14,437 bases of DNA from Ktedonobacter sp. 13_1_20CM_4_53_11. GTDB lineage: Bacteria; Chloroflexota; Ktedonobacteria; Ktedonobacterales; Ktedonobacteraceae. The stretch's first letter is position 1; each line of letters begins with the position of its first letter. The DNA lies in NCBI GenBank assembly GCA_001919995.1, contig MNIY01000161.1, positions 1-14,437 on the forward strand, in the 5' to 3' direction. Position numbers and translations under genes: made by a program. The notes under the pieces were generated by a model. It was not told where the DNA came from. It saw only the letters and a program-made list of their open reading frames with translations, and did no database searches. This document shows positions 1 to 6,515 of the stretch, one piece after another.

Positions 1-2428
1 CCGTGTAGGTCTGTCCACACGGTATTTTTGTCTTCGTCGCATCCGCGGAGAATGACAGTGTCGCATCGTCGCTGCCCTTTCCAGCAGGATTGACTGTCAA
101 CCAGCCGGTAGTTTGCTCCGATGCATATACCGGGGTGCCTACATTCCAGTTAAGTGTGCCACCTCCGATATTAGTAATCGTTACCGTACACAACGGGTTA
201 TGCGCACAGTTTGCTGGCGGCAATGTCAACGAATGCACGCTGAGTTGCATCGATGGCTGCTCGGTTGATGGCTGCGCGGTTATGGTAATGGTGATAGTCA
301 CTGCGGCTGGACTGCCGGAGACGGTGTTGCCTGTAAGCGGATCAACGGCACTGATCGTCACCTTTGCTGAATAAGAGCCAGCTTTTACTCCTACCGGATT
401 GACAGTGAAATCATCGTTTACACCTGGCCCTGCCGCGAGTTTTGTACCAGCACGCGATGAGATTGAGACAAAGGATGGAGCATCAAATGCTGCCGTCCAG
501 TTCAAAGGGGCACCGCCTGAATTTGCGATTCCGATTGATTTTACGCTGGCCTGACCTCCATTTGATAGATTGAAGGTGAGTGCGCCGGGGCTTACGACAA
601 GTATGGGCAGCTTTTCAGGCACAGCGAGCATAGCGAGTGAAACGCTAACTGACTGCCGGCTGCCGGTAATTTGAGTGCCGCTATTCGAGGCAGCCAGTGA
701 GATTGAGCCAGAATATGTGCCGTGGGCAAGAGCGGACGAGTCAATCGTTACGCTAAATGTCGCGCTGCTGTTGGCAGTAGTGGTCATCGAATGGGACACT
801 ACCAGCCAACTCGAACTCGATGCCGTCTTCACGGTTGGGGTGATAGTGACTCCCCCTGGACATGTGCCACTCACGCCGATAGTAAAGCTTTGCGTCGCAG
901 GGTCAGGATTAGCGCCCTGATTGGCGTGAAAAGCTAGACTGGATGTTGAAGGAGACTGGAGCGCACAGAGCTCTGCCGTTTGTGGGATATTGACCACAAC
1001 TTTGATGGATACCTGTACGTTGCCACCATTTGAGGTGATATTTAGCTCCGCAGTCTGTGGGCCCGCGCTGAGATTGGTCGAATCTACCGTGGCTTTGATA
1101 GTGCCGGGAAGAGCGTCAGGCTGGATGGTCTGCGCTTTCGTGTCCAGTTTTATCCAGTTTGCGTTGCCTGTATCCGCCTTCCAATTGAGTGCAAGCGTCC
1201 CAGAATTACTCACTGCCAACGCCTTGGTGAGCTGCTGACCGGTATCCAGCGTACCAAAATCCAGTGAGGTGGGCGTGACATTGATTTTCGCCACTGGCTG
1301 TGGACTCGCTGGAACCACCTCAAGTTTCACGCCAACGAGGGAGTTACCACCATTCGAGGTGATATGTAAGGTAGCAGAGTAATCCCCTGGCTTGAGTTGG
1401 CTGGTGTCAGCTGTGGCGTAGATGAATTGCGCTGAACCTCCTGGCTGGATTTTGTCTGAAGCTGGTTGTAACATCAGCCACGATGCACCTCCATTGTTTG
1501 CCTGCCAGGTGAGCAGGTGTCCACCACTGTTGCTAATGAAAACTGACATAACAGGCTTACTTCCCTGCTCTACTTTCCCAAAGTCAAGGGCGGAGGGCCT
1601 GAACACCAGTTTCGCTGTTGGTGCATTGATGGTGAAATGTAATACAGCGCTGCGCGAACTGATATTGTCTTTCGCACGTATCGTATGCGCCCCGAGTCTC
1701 CAACTCGTACTCACTGGAATCGTTACATCGAAGATACTGTTGCCGCTTGCTATAATGGTTCTGTTGGCAGGAGTGAATTGCCCGGTGAGCGTCGTTGGGA
1801 GAGAGGAGGCCATTGAAGGAGTGGCTTGATGGAATGATGAAGAGGCGAACAGCGGTGTTGTGTCATCCAACATCAGTGCGATGCTGCTACCGGGTACAAA
1901 GTTATTGCCGTGCAGATGAAGTACTCCTCCTGGAGCTACTGCGGAGCTGCCAGAAATTGAAATTGCGGGGGAGAATCCGAAGAACAGCCCTCCAATGGTA
2001 CCGACGATGATCAAGCAGATGACGGCCAGGATCAATACTACAACGCCGCACGGGGGACCACCTGGAGAGGGCCTGGTGCCTGTACCACTACTGCGTGGGC
2101 CAGTATTGCTGGAAGGGGGCGGTAGTTGTGGGGCTGGTGCTGGAGTCTGAGGGTAAGCAGGAGACCAGGGTCCTGTGACTGGCGGCGGCGTATGAGGGAC
2201 TGCGGGGGATGCAGCGGGTTGAGCGGCGTCCCAATCATCTCCGTAACCCATGGGAGAGTATGAAGGTTTACTGATTGGAGTTGGCGTGCCATCGGCAAGT
2301 ACATTTGCACGTGGATAGCCACCCGTATTGCCCTGTAATTTGCTCGCGCTACTGATTACACTGCCACATTGTCCGCAAAATTGAGCATCGAGGGGCAGAA
2401 TTGAGCCACAATAGATACATCGATCCAT
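1..2428 (-). CDS. Zinc-ribbon, membrane-anchored BACON-repeat surface protein (5' part; runs off left edge)
   Basis: An uninterrupted minus-strand frame of 809 codons runs from ATG at 2428 to the window edge, so the C-terminus is missing. GGAGG (2435-2439) lies 6 bases before the ATG. Residues 4-21 form a zinc ribbon, C4-x2-C7-x10-C18-x2-C21. A Pro/Ser/Gly-rich linker follows to about 126, then one hydrophobic helix at about 128-152. After it comes an IPT/TIG-like stretch (about 155-255, SGSSAVAPGG, HGNNFVPGS). Then come five Ig-like repeats of about 100 residues, at about 270-373, 378-480, 485-600, 606-715 and 724-809+. Most follow the BACON pattern: LDFG or LTF near the start, ISNSGG, LxW, WL or WI, then a turn before TSNGG. 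The inferred topology is an inside zinc ribbon and outside repeats, perhaps for adhesion or carbohydrate binding. The ligand is unknown. Confidence 0.85.
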   Translation of the reverse strand, partial: MDRCIYCGSILPLDAQFCGQCGSVISSASKLQGNTGGYPRANVLADGTPTPISKPSYSPMGYGDDWDAAQPAASPAVPHTPPPVTGPWSPAYPQTPAPAPQLPPPSSNTGPRSSGTGTRPSPGGPPCGVVVLILAVICLIIVGTIGGLFFGFSPAISISGSSAVAPGGVLHLHGNNFVPGSSIALMLDDTTPLFASSSFHQATPSMASSLPTTLTGQFTPANRTIIASGNSIFDVTIPVSTSWRLGAHTIRAKDNISSRSAVLHFTINAPTAKLVFRPSALDFGKVEQGSKPVMSVFISNSGGHLLTWQANNGGASWLMLQPASDKIQPGGSAQFIYATADTSQLKPGDYSATLHITSNGGNSLVGVKLEVVPASPQPVAKINVTPTSLDFGTLDTGQQLTKALAVSNSGTLALNWKADTGNANWIKLDTKAQTIQPDALPGTIKATVDSTNLSAGPQTAELNITSNGGNVQVSIKVVVNIPQTAELCALQSPSTSSLAFHANQGANPDPATQSFTIGVSGTCPGGVTITPTVKTASSSSWLVVSHSMTTTANSSATFSVTIDSSALAHGTYSGSISLAASNSGTQITGSRQSVSVSLAMLAVPEKLPILVVSPGALTFNLSNGGQASVKSIGIANSGGAPLNWTAAFDAPSFVSISSRAGTKLAAGPGVNDDFTVNPVGVKAGSYSAKVTISAVDPLTGNTVSGSPAAVTITITITAQPSTEQPSMQLSVHSLTLPPANCAHNPLCTVTITNIGGGTLNWNVGTPVYASEQTTGWLTVNPAGKGSDDATLSFSADATKTKIPCGQTYT

Positions 2429-2500
2429 ATACAGCCTCCAGTTAGAGGATTATTCCGCTCTGGTCTTTAGCGTACCTGATTTTCAAATTCGAGGCTATTA

Positions 2501-2528
2501 CTACTATCACTTTTATAGTGTGATGTAG
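2501..2528. repeat. Imperfect hairpin in the 199-bp gap upstream of the BACON gene
   Basis: CTAC-(T)-ATCAC at 2501-2510 pairs with GTGAT-GTAG at 2520-2528, with one bulged T and a 9-base A/T-rich loop. It lies 73 bases upstream of the BACON-gene start and 100 bases downstream of the stop of the CoA-ligase remnant, both on the minus strand. It could be an operator or a leftover terminator. It has no clear U-tract, and no convincing -35/-10 pair was found around it. Confidence 0.3.
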
Positions 2529-2627
2529 TGCCCTTTTCCTGATCCTGGCGCTGCTAGATAGACGGTCCACACGCGTAAAATTCGTATATTGTTTGCTCCG
2601 CCTTATCGTGAGATGTTTACTGCTGCT

Positions 2628-2826
2628 CTAAAAACGTCTCCTTCGATCGTCAACCCTTTTCGCTTTCAGTTCAAAACGTGGCAGTGTTCCGGGCTCAACA
2701 GCCTCGATGGGAACTCGTAAGTGAAGTGCGATGTGTAGCTCTCTCTGGATGTCTGCTACGAGTGTGGGTGGGCATTCCACTTGTAAGGCGATTTCATCCA
2801 TAGTACCTTCTCTTCTCTTAGAAGCC
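2628..2826 (-). pseudogene. C-terminal remnant of a phenylacetate-CoA ligase-like (PaaK-family) AMP-forming ligase
   Basis: The minus-strand reading from about 2826 to the TAG at 2628 gives about 65 residues: REGTMDEIALQVE, a helical stretch (ADIQRELHIALHLRVPIEAV), then EPGTLPRFELKAKR and VDDRRRRF. That tail resembles the C-terminal lid domain of PaaK-type ligases, which ends in a PGxLPR-x-E-x-KAKRxxDRR-like motif carrying the conserved C-terminal lysine region. The frame stays open further upstream, to 2945, but the residues there stop resembling the family and lie opposite the plus-strand baseplate-J-like reading, so homology appears to end near 2820-2830. There is no adenylation core and no proper start. 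The matching N-terminal piece lies at 5705-5944 on the same strand. It is read as a dead fragment; identification rests on remembered motifs. Confidence 0.6.
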
Positions 2827-4030
2827 GCAATTCTTGCCGGATCACCCGCCAGCAGCCAGGCACCAACCGCCCCTTTTATCCATACTCCGGTACCACAGCA
2901 AGCCACGCTCAGAGAGACAGCAGTCGTCGTCTGTTCTGTGCTCATATTTTGCCTGGTAGTGGTAGCTAATCTCTCTCTTGCGTTCTATAGCGCCTTTTTT
3001 GCATCAGTAACCATCACTCTCACCCCACAACGGCAGAGCTACAACACGACGCTTCTGCTGCAACTGGTAACAGGAATGCCAACATCCTTGACTCAGGTGC
3101 AATCCAGGCGTTTAGCCCCGCTTACCATCACTCAGCGTACAACCGCCCAGGCAACAGGCAGCTATCACCAAGACCCGACATACGCAATTGGCTATGTCAC
3201 GTTTTATAACGGCCAGTTTAGCCCGATCACCATACCAGCAGGCACACAACTCAGCACCCAGGAGGGGAAAGCTGTTGTGACTACCCAAACCGCGACCGTA
3301 CCAGGCATTGATCAGTCAGCAAACCCGCCCGCACTTGGAGAGGCAACCATACCCGCTCGTGCTGTAACAATGGGAGCAGGGGGGAATATAGACGCATACT
3401 CAATAAGTGGGCCATGTTGTGCATCAAGTGTGCTTGTCAAAAATGTCCAGACATTTACGGGAGGGCAAGACGAGGAAAACTATGCCATTGTCAGGCAGCG
3501 TGATATTGGTAGCCAGATTACCCCTCTACGTCAGACAATCGCGCAGAGTATGACAACAACATTGAGGAGCCAGGTAAAGCCAGGAGAGACTCTGGTACCA
3601 TCTGTATGCAGCCCCACATTTACCCCAGATCATAAAGCTGGTGATGCAGCACAAGCGTCACTATTACCGCAAGTGAAACCTGTAGCGGGCTCGTCTCTAA
3701 TCAGGCTACGGTGTATACCTACGTCCATCGTCATGCGCCAGCACACTACATACTCTCAACAGTACCCAAGACGCATATCCTGACAACGATGCTGACACCT
3801 ACCCCGGCAATCACCGTGACAGTGAAGGGCACATTTGTCTTTCAGTTCAGCAGGGGAGAGCTAGAGCGCATGAAACTGCGTATTGCAGGTTTTGGGAAGC
3901 GGCAGGCTCCCAGGAACTTCACTCCTTCCCCGGAGTTGCAGCAGCGACGATTGACGGTATCTCGACAAAAAGCAGCGTACCAACTGATTCGGCCAGAGTG
4001 AGCATTCGTGTTCTGGTCCCAAACCCGTAG
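2821..4030 (+). pseudogene. Baseplate J/gp47-like single-pass membrane protein, broken by two frameshifts
   Basis: The first frame could open at 2731, but its first ~30 codons lie opposite the CoA-ligase remnant, so the true N-terminus appears lost near 2820. A Pro/Thr linker (APTAPFIHTPVPQQ) leads to a membrane helix (about 2920-2990), then SVTITLTPQ, a beta-rich ectodomain with YVTFYNGQFSPITIPAGT, a CC pair and FTGGQDEENY. I recall this order from Ktedonobacteria proteins annotated as baseplate J/gp47 family. At about 3652-3654 the family-like reading moves frame: GDAA continues as SVTITASETCSG and runs to about 3893. There it moves again to EAAGSQELHSFPGVAA, ending in VLVPNP and TAG at 4028-4030. 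Each shift equals loss of one base (or gain of two). The open first frame otherwise ends at 3783. The role of the family is not known to me; a phage-tail role is not implied. Confidence 0.65.
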
Positions 4031-4074
4031 AAAGGGCGGTCCATGTCCTGCATGGCAATTCTAAAGTCCACATA

Positions 4075-4102
4075 GGTATAAATACTTCGGTATAAATACT
4101 TC
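4075..4102. repeat. Perfect 14-bp tandem duplication
   Basis: GGTATAAATACTTC occurs twice head to tail (4075-4088 and 4089-4102), directly before a TTGAAA hexamer and 87 bases upstream of the start of the 76-aa ORF. It may be a duplicated regulator site or A/T-rich upstream promoter element, or a simple replication-slippage duplication. Confidence 0.7.
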
Positions 4103-4131
4103 TTGAAAAAATGCCTACAAGCGAGCACAAT
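4103..4131 (+). promoter_or_regulatory. Candidate sigma-A-like promoter for the 76-aa ORF
   Basis: TTGAAA (4103-4108) is followed by a 17-base spacer and CACAAT (4126-4131). The -35 matches 5 of 6 consensus bases and the -10 matches 4 of 6. The expected start of transcription is near 4138, about 50 bases before the chosen ATG. The tandem 14-bp repeat abuts it upstream. This is a pattern match only. Confidence 0.3.
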
Positions 4132-4188
4132 TCAAGTAACAACGGTGTGAGCTGGCGTTCGACCGCCAATGATGCAAGGGGAGCAATC

Positions 4189-4419
4189 ATGAACGAAAAG
4201 AAGATAATCGCAGCAAAAGGTATCGCTGGTGCCATAAACGAGCCTGTATGGACCATCTGGAAAATAGTGCAGGTTTTTGAAGATGCAAGCTTACAGGACA
4301 TGTCCATTGAGACAGCTCTAGAGCGCTTTCACGAGGTAGTACAAAAGTGCCAAGACATAGAGCGCGTGCTCAGTGAGCAGCTTCCTGCGCTAGAGAAGCT
4401 CGCGCATAAGCAGGAATAG
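4189..4419 (+). CDS. Small helical protein of unknown function (76 aa)
   Basis: The ATG at 4189 is chosen over the in-frame ATG at 4111 because AAGGGGAG ends 5 bases before it and the upstream 26 residues are low in conserved character. The product is soluble and rich in Glu, Lys, Ala and Leu. Residues 1-30 may form an amphipathic or weakly hydrophobic helix (IIAAKGIAGAI, then PVWTIWKIVQVF). Residues 38-76 look strongly helical and possibly coiled-coil (ETALERFHEVV to PALEKLAHKQE). It has a single Cys at about 54 and no signal peptide. A good terminator-like hairpin follows within 37 bases, which suggests a monocistronic unit. I do not recognise the family. Confidence 0.55.
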   Translation: MNEKKIIAAKGIAGAINEPVWTIWKIVQVFEDASLQDMSIETALERFHEVVQKCQDIERVLSEQLPALEKLAHKQE

Positions 4420-4455
4420 AAGCATAGGAGTGCACACCAATGGGGCTGGATGCTC

Positions 4456-4486
4456 AAGGTCAGGGGAAGCAACCCCGTGACCTTTT
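4456..4486 (+). terminator. Rho-independent terminator after the 76-aa ORF
   Basis: AAGGTCA-GGGG (4456-4466) pairs with CCCC-(G)-TGACCTT (4473-4484), with loop AAGCAA and one bulged G. It is followed by a short T-tract, with TTTT counted from 4483 and partly inside the stem. It starts 36 bases downstream of the stop at 4419. The T-run is short, so efficiency is uncertain. Confidence 0.6.
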
Positions 4487-4498
4487 GTCATAGAGAAA

Positions 4499-4528
4499 TG
4501 CCCACCGCGGTTGCAACCGTGGTGGGCA
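4499..4528. repeat. Strong GC-rich hairpin, possible second or bidirectional terminator
   Basis: TGCCCACCGCGGTT (4499-4512) and AACCGTGGTGGGCA (4515-4528) pair along their full length with one G-T wobble and an apparent 2-base centre, so the real loop is about 4 bases. No T-run follows on either strand. It sits 12 bases after the preceding terminator and 88 bases before the next small gene. It may be a termination backup, an mRNA-end stabiliser or a dispersed repeat. Confidence 0.5.
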
Positions 4529-4616
4529 GGCCATGCGTGTATCGAGTAGCCCCTAGTGGCTTATGTGTGTACTGTGTGTAAGGGGACCATCGCTGCCATG
4601 TGAGAAGGAGGGCACA

Positions 4617-4754
4617 GTGAGCGTCCAGATGCTTCTCGTTTTTGCTGTCATCGTCGTCTTTGTTGTGCTCTTTGTCCTGGCGTGGGCGTTGGCAGCAGCG
4701 AATCGGTGCTCAGAAGAGCGAGACGACTTCACTGACCACGACCAAGATTACTAG
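4617..4754 (+). CDS. Small single-pass membrane protein of unknown function (45 aa)
   Basis: A GTG start at 4617 is chosen because AGGAGG lies 5 bases upstream. The in-frame ATG at 4563 has no ribosome site and would add a Cys/Pro-rich stretch. An ATG at 4629 is also possible. Residues about 4-27 form one very hydrophobic helix (LLVFAVIVVFVVLFVLAWAL). A short polar, acidic tail follows (RCSEERDDFTDHDQDY). Charge distribution does not fix the topology. The stop is 74 bases before the next start. It could be a small membrane regulator or an orphan; no family is recognised. Confidence 0.5.
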   Translation: MSVQMLLVFAVIVVFVVLFVLAWALAAANRCSEERDDFTDHDQDY

Positions 4755-4828
4755 AGTTACTCGAAAAGCGTAGATTCGTCATCAAATGTGGAACCACAAA
4801 TACATTTTTGATGGAAGAGGCATGGAAG

Positions 4829-5515
4829 ATGCAACCTCCGCAGAACAGTTACCCATCTCCGTCTTTCGGTAATCCACAACAGCCTAATAATAATCAGCAA
4901 CCAATGCCGCCACAACCACCACCACAAAAACCTCTTTTTTTCTCACGTAAGGTAGGGCGTATGCCCCTTTGGTTGCTGGTCTTACTCTTCGTCTTCTTCA
5001 TGTGTTCCTGTGGAAGCACACAGCAGGCATCATCCTCACCGACTCAGGCACCGACACAGGTGCAACCGACGAACGCGCCTGCCACACCAACTACCGTCCC
5101 AACGAAGCAGACAGGTCTTGCTGTGACACACGGCACGCCACATCTCGGCGGGCCACTCTCAGATTTTATTGGAGCATTCGGGCAGCCGAATAGCCACGGC
5201 ACGCCTGGCGCGAGTTACCATTTCCTGACAGTGAGTAGTGTCGACAGCATCATTGTCGGTACAACGTTTGGCATCGCTAACGTTGACGATGTTGAAGTGA
5301 ACGCGACAAATGGGAATGCGCAAACAAGTGCTGTGGGTTGGATCCCCCAGCGATTGGGCTGCCCATTGATGTCCACCCACAGAAGGGTTGCCGCAGGGGG
5401 ATATAACGCAGGCGTTTTTGTAGCTCACGAGCTACCACATAGGAGGTATCTGGCTGTTGAGGTGGCGGGAATTGCGATTGATTGTCGTCGTTTGGTGGAT
5501 AATTCATATCCATAA
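4829..5515 (+). CDS. Pro-rich, single-pass (lipoprotein-like) surface protein, C-terminus probably disrupted
   Basis: ATG at 4829 is preferred because GGAAGAGG (4813-4820) lies 8 bases upstream; ATG 4811 is an alternative. Order: Pro/Gln/Asn-rich cytoplasmic segment (about 1-42), basic SRKVGR, hydrophobic helix (about 47-61) ending in FMCSCGS, Thr/Pro-rich stalk (to about 97), then an exported domain beginning HGTPHLGGPLSDFIGAFGQPNSHG. The CSCGS could be a lipobox, but the long N-terminal arm makes a signal anchor equally likely. From about 5330 the composition changes (THRRVAAGGYNAG, HELPHRRYLAVE). The antisense strand there reads like a gene start with a good ribosome site. The last ~60 residues are therefore suspected to be read-through across a junction, leaving a truncated gene. 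Confidence 0.5.
   Translation: MQPPQNSYPSPSFGNPQQPNNNQQPMPPQPPPQKPLFFSRKVGRMPLWLLVLLFVFFMCSCGSTQQASSSPTQAPTQVQPTNAPATPTTVPTKQTGLAVTHGTPHLGGPLSDFIGAFGQPNSHGTPGASYHFLTVSSVDSIIVGTTFGIANVDDVEVNATNGNAQTSAVGWIPQRLGCPLMSTHRRVAAGGYNAGVFVAHELPHRRYLAVEVAGIAIDCRRLVDNSYP
5277..5507 (-). pseudogene. Possible 5' fragment of a Pro-rich membrane-type protein, convergent with the previous gene
   Basis: GGAGG (minus strand; plus 5517-5521) lies 9 bases before ATG at 5507 and 3 bases before ATG at 5513. The reading MNYPPNDDNQSQFPPPQQP resembles the cytoplasmic Pro/Gln-rich starts of the other anchored proteins here. After about residue 30 nothing is recognisable and the frame ends at 5277 without a membrane helix. 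It overlaps the 3' end of the plus-strand gene. The simplest reading is two genes truncated tail to tail at a junction between about 5330 and 5430. A chance ORF cannot be excluded. Confidence 0.3.
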
Positions 5516-5704
5516 TCCTCCACTATAATATGAAATGACTCCTTTAACTGACTTACAAATTCCAAGGCTACCATAACTTTTTTCATGCATCCAGGTGTCT
5601 TTGATGCTGGTTGAGTGAGGCTACACATAGAATGTGAAAGACACACGAATCCTGAGCATTGCAAGCACGAAAAGCGAATTCGCCAACAATATCTTAGTGC
5701 AGTT
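5516..5704. other. A/T-leaning gap without a supported gene
   Basis: No ORF here looks coding. A minus-strand frame beginning MKKVMVALEF near 5585 lacks a good ribosome site and runs into the fragment below 5513 in another frame. The stretch lies between the truncated minus-strand start at 5507 and the end of the CoA-ligase N-terminal remnant. Confidence 0.5.
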
Positions 5705-5944
5705 CTACCATGTGAGGTTGCTGCCGAATAATGGATGGATTTCCTGGTCGGTAACAAGCTCTTGTTTGGCCGTAAAAGGTAGAAGAGCCAGGTCTGCTAT
5801 CCTCTTCAAGGAGAGGTGTTCTGTTCCTGCTAGCTTTTGCAGGTAGAAGGGATTGGTCGGCAGCATGTGTACCAATCCCTGGCGGAGTCGTGCCAGTTGA
5901 TGCGCTTCGATTAGCGTGCGGGAGGCTGTTTCCAGATATGTCAT
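5705..5944 (-). pseudogene. N-terminal remnant of a phenylacetate-CoA ligase-like (PaaK-family) enzyme
   Basis: From ATG at 5944 the minus strand encodes 79 residues ending at TAG 5705. They include LIEAHQLARLRQGLVHML, NPFYLQKLAG, LSLKRIADLALLPFTAKQEL and HPLFGSNLTW. This matches the start of PaaK-type ligases: a helical LQ-x-x-RLR region, then xPFYxxKL, LxDLxxLPFTxKxEL and PFG. It stops just before the expected SSGTTG-type phosphate-binding loop. Full-length enzymes are about 420-450 residues, so most of the adenylation domain is absent. A weak ribosome site (AAAGGAA, about 10 bases away) remains. With the piece at 2628-2826 it looks like one gene interrupted or replaced in the middle. The SCP2 gene lies 121 bases upstream on the same strand. 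Confidence 0.65.
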
Positions 5945-5976
5945 CGAGCACCAGTTCCTTTCAGGAGGAGAATATA

Positions 5977-6048
5977 AAAGAAAAAGCGAAACAGCTAATT
6001 GAGAGCCTTGTGCATGTAGTAGAAGGCCCAGCATTTACCGTTTCGCTT
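5977..6048 (-). terminator. Two-tier hairpin with U-tract downstream of the SCP2 gene
   Basis: On the minus strand AAGCGAAAC (6048-6040) pairs perfectly with GTTTCGCTT (5992-5984), followed by TTTCTTTT. Inside the 47-base loop GGGCCTT (6029-6023) pairs with AAGGCTC (6009-6003) with one wobble. It begins 17 bases after the SCP2 stop and ends 32 bases before the CoA-ligase remnant start. It fits a terminator or attenuator between the two genes; the long loop makes it unusual. Confidence 0.5.
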
Positions 6049-6065
6049 GACCGATGAAAGAATTG

Positions 6066-6389
6066 CTAGCGCTGTGTCGGGAAAAGAGAGGGAACTTTCA
6101 TTGCGAGCATCATGTCGCCAACTATTTTGAGCTTGCCGGTCATATAGGCGTTCATGGCATCTAGTTTACCTTCGGTAATGGCCAGCCAGTCTTTATCACT
6201 GACAGTGAAAGTGATATCGGGCTTTTCGACACCGCCTGGAATAATCTTGCCCTCACCGTTGTTGATCTGCAAGGCCCATACACCAGCTTCTTCACCCGTA
6301 ATATTCCATTGGAGTGTTTTGTTCATCCCTGCTGCTGCCGCAGAATTAAGTACGGTTGGCATTGCTTCAAAGCTCTCGGCAACTGTCAT
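6066..6389 (-). CDS. SCP2 sterol-binding/sterol-carrier domain protein (107 aa)
   Basis: The whole protein is one SCP2 domain, a fold that binds sterols, fatty acids or acyl-CoA in a hydrophobic tunnel. Residues about 22-45 (MNKTLQWNITGEEAGVWAL) and 46-103 fit the family: GGVEKPDITFTVSDKDWLAI, then GKLDAMNAYMTGKLKIVGDM and a hydrophobic end (LAMKVPSLF). There is no signal peptide, so it is cytoplasmic. The start is supported by AGGAGA about 9 bases upstream. It is a stand-alone domain, a common bacterial form. A candidate promoter and a palindrome lie upstream and a terminator-like element lies downstream. The following gene on the strand is a broken CoA ligase, which suggests a former lipid/CoA unit. 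The ligand is unknown. Confidence 0.85.
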   Translation of the reverse strand: MTVAESFEAMPTVLNSAAAAGMNKTLQWNITGEEAGVWALQINNGEGKIIPGGVEKPDITFTVSDKDWLAITEGKLDAMNAYMTGKLKIVGDMMLAMKVPSLFPTQR

Positions 6390-6401
6390 CGTTGATTTCT
6401 C

Positions 6402-6418
6402 CTAAATCTTTCATTTAG
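6402..6418. promoter_or_regulatory. Inverted repeat at the ribosome site of the SCP2 gene
   Basis: CTAAAT (6402-6407) and ATTTAG (6413-6418) form a 6-bp inverted repeat with a 5-base loop. On the minus-strand mRNA its 3' arm overlaps the AGGAG ribosome site of the SCP2 gene, so folding could lower translation, or the DNA form could be an operator. The stem is A/T-rich and weak. Confidence 0.3.
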
Positions 6419-6449
6419 ATACAGGAAAAGCTCCTGCTAGCACTGGTAT

Positions 6450-6479
6450 AGTATAGCACACGGCTGTAGAGGGGGTAAA
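6450..6479 (-). promoter_or_regulatory. Candidate promoter for the SCP2 gene
   Basis: On the minus strand TTTACC (6479-6474), an 18-base spacer and TATACT (6455-6450) resemble a housekeeping promoter; the -10 matches 5 of 6 bases and the -35 matches 4 of 6. It lies 60 bases before the SCP2 ATG and 37 bases beyond the GH3 stop, suggesting transcription independent of the GH3 pair. Confidence 0.4.
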
Positions 6480-6515
6480 CCACTTTGCTACAGGTCATCG
6501 AGGGAGAGATAGCCT

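Noticed and set aside
90..2010. Several plus-strand ORFs across the left part
   Set aside because: All are shadows of the continuous 809-codon minus-strand BACON-protein frame.
3861..4307. Minus-strand ORF of 148 codons
   Set aside because: It runs opposite the baseplate-J-like remnant and the 76-aa ORF, and has no recognisable domain or ribosome site.
2815..5699. TCTTAG shared near both junctions of the split ligase (2816-2821 and 5692-5697) as a target-site duplication
   Set aside because: Six bases with no flanking inverted repeats are expected by chance, and the missing middle of the gene argues against simple insertion.
5425..5757. Minus-strand ORF containing MKKVMVALEFVSQLKES
   Set aside because: Composition is Cys/Ser/Arg-rich elsewhere and the start lacks a ribosome site. 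It overlaps the better-supported start at 5507 in another frame.
6464..6493. CTGTAG/CTACAG inverted repeat as a terminator for the GH3 operon
   Set aside because: The stem is only 6 bp with an 18-base loop and no T-run. It also overlaps the proposed SCP2 promoter.
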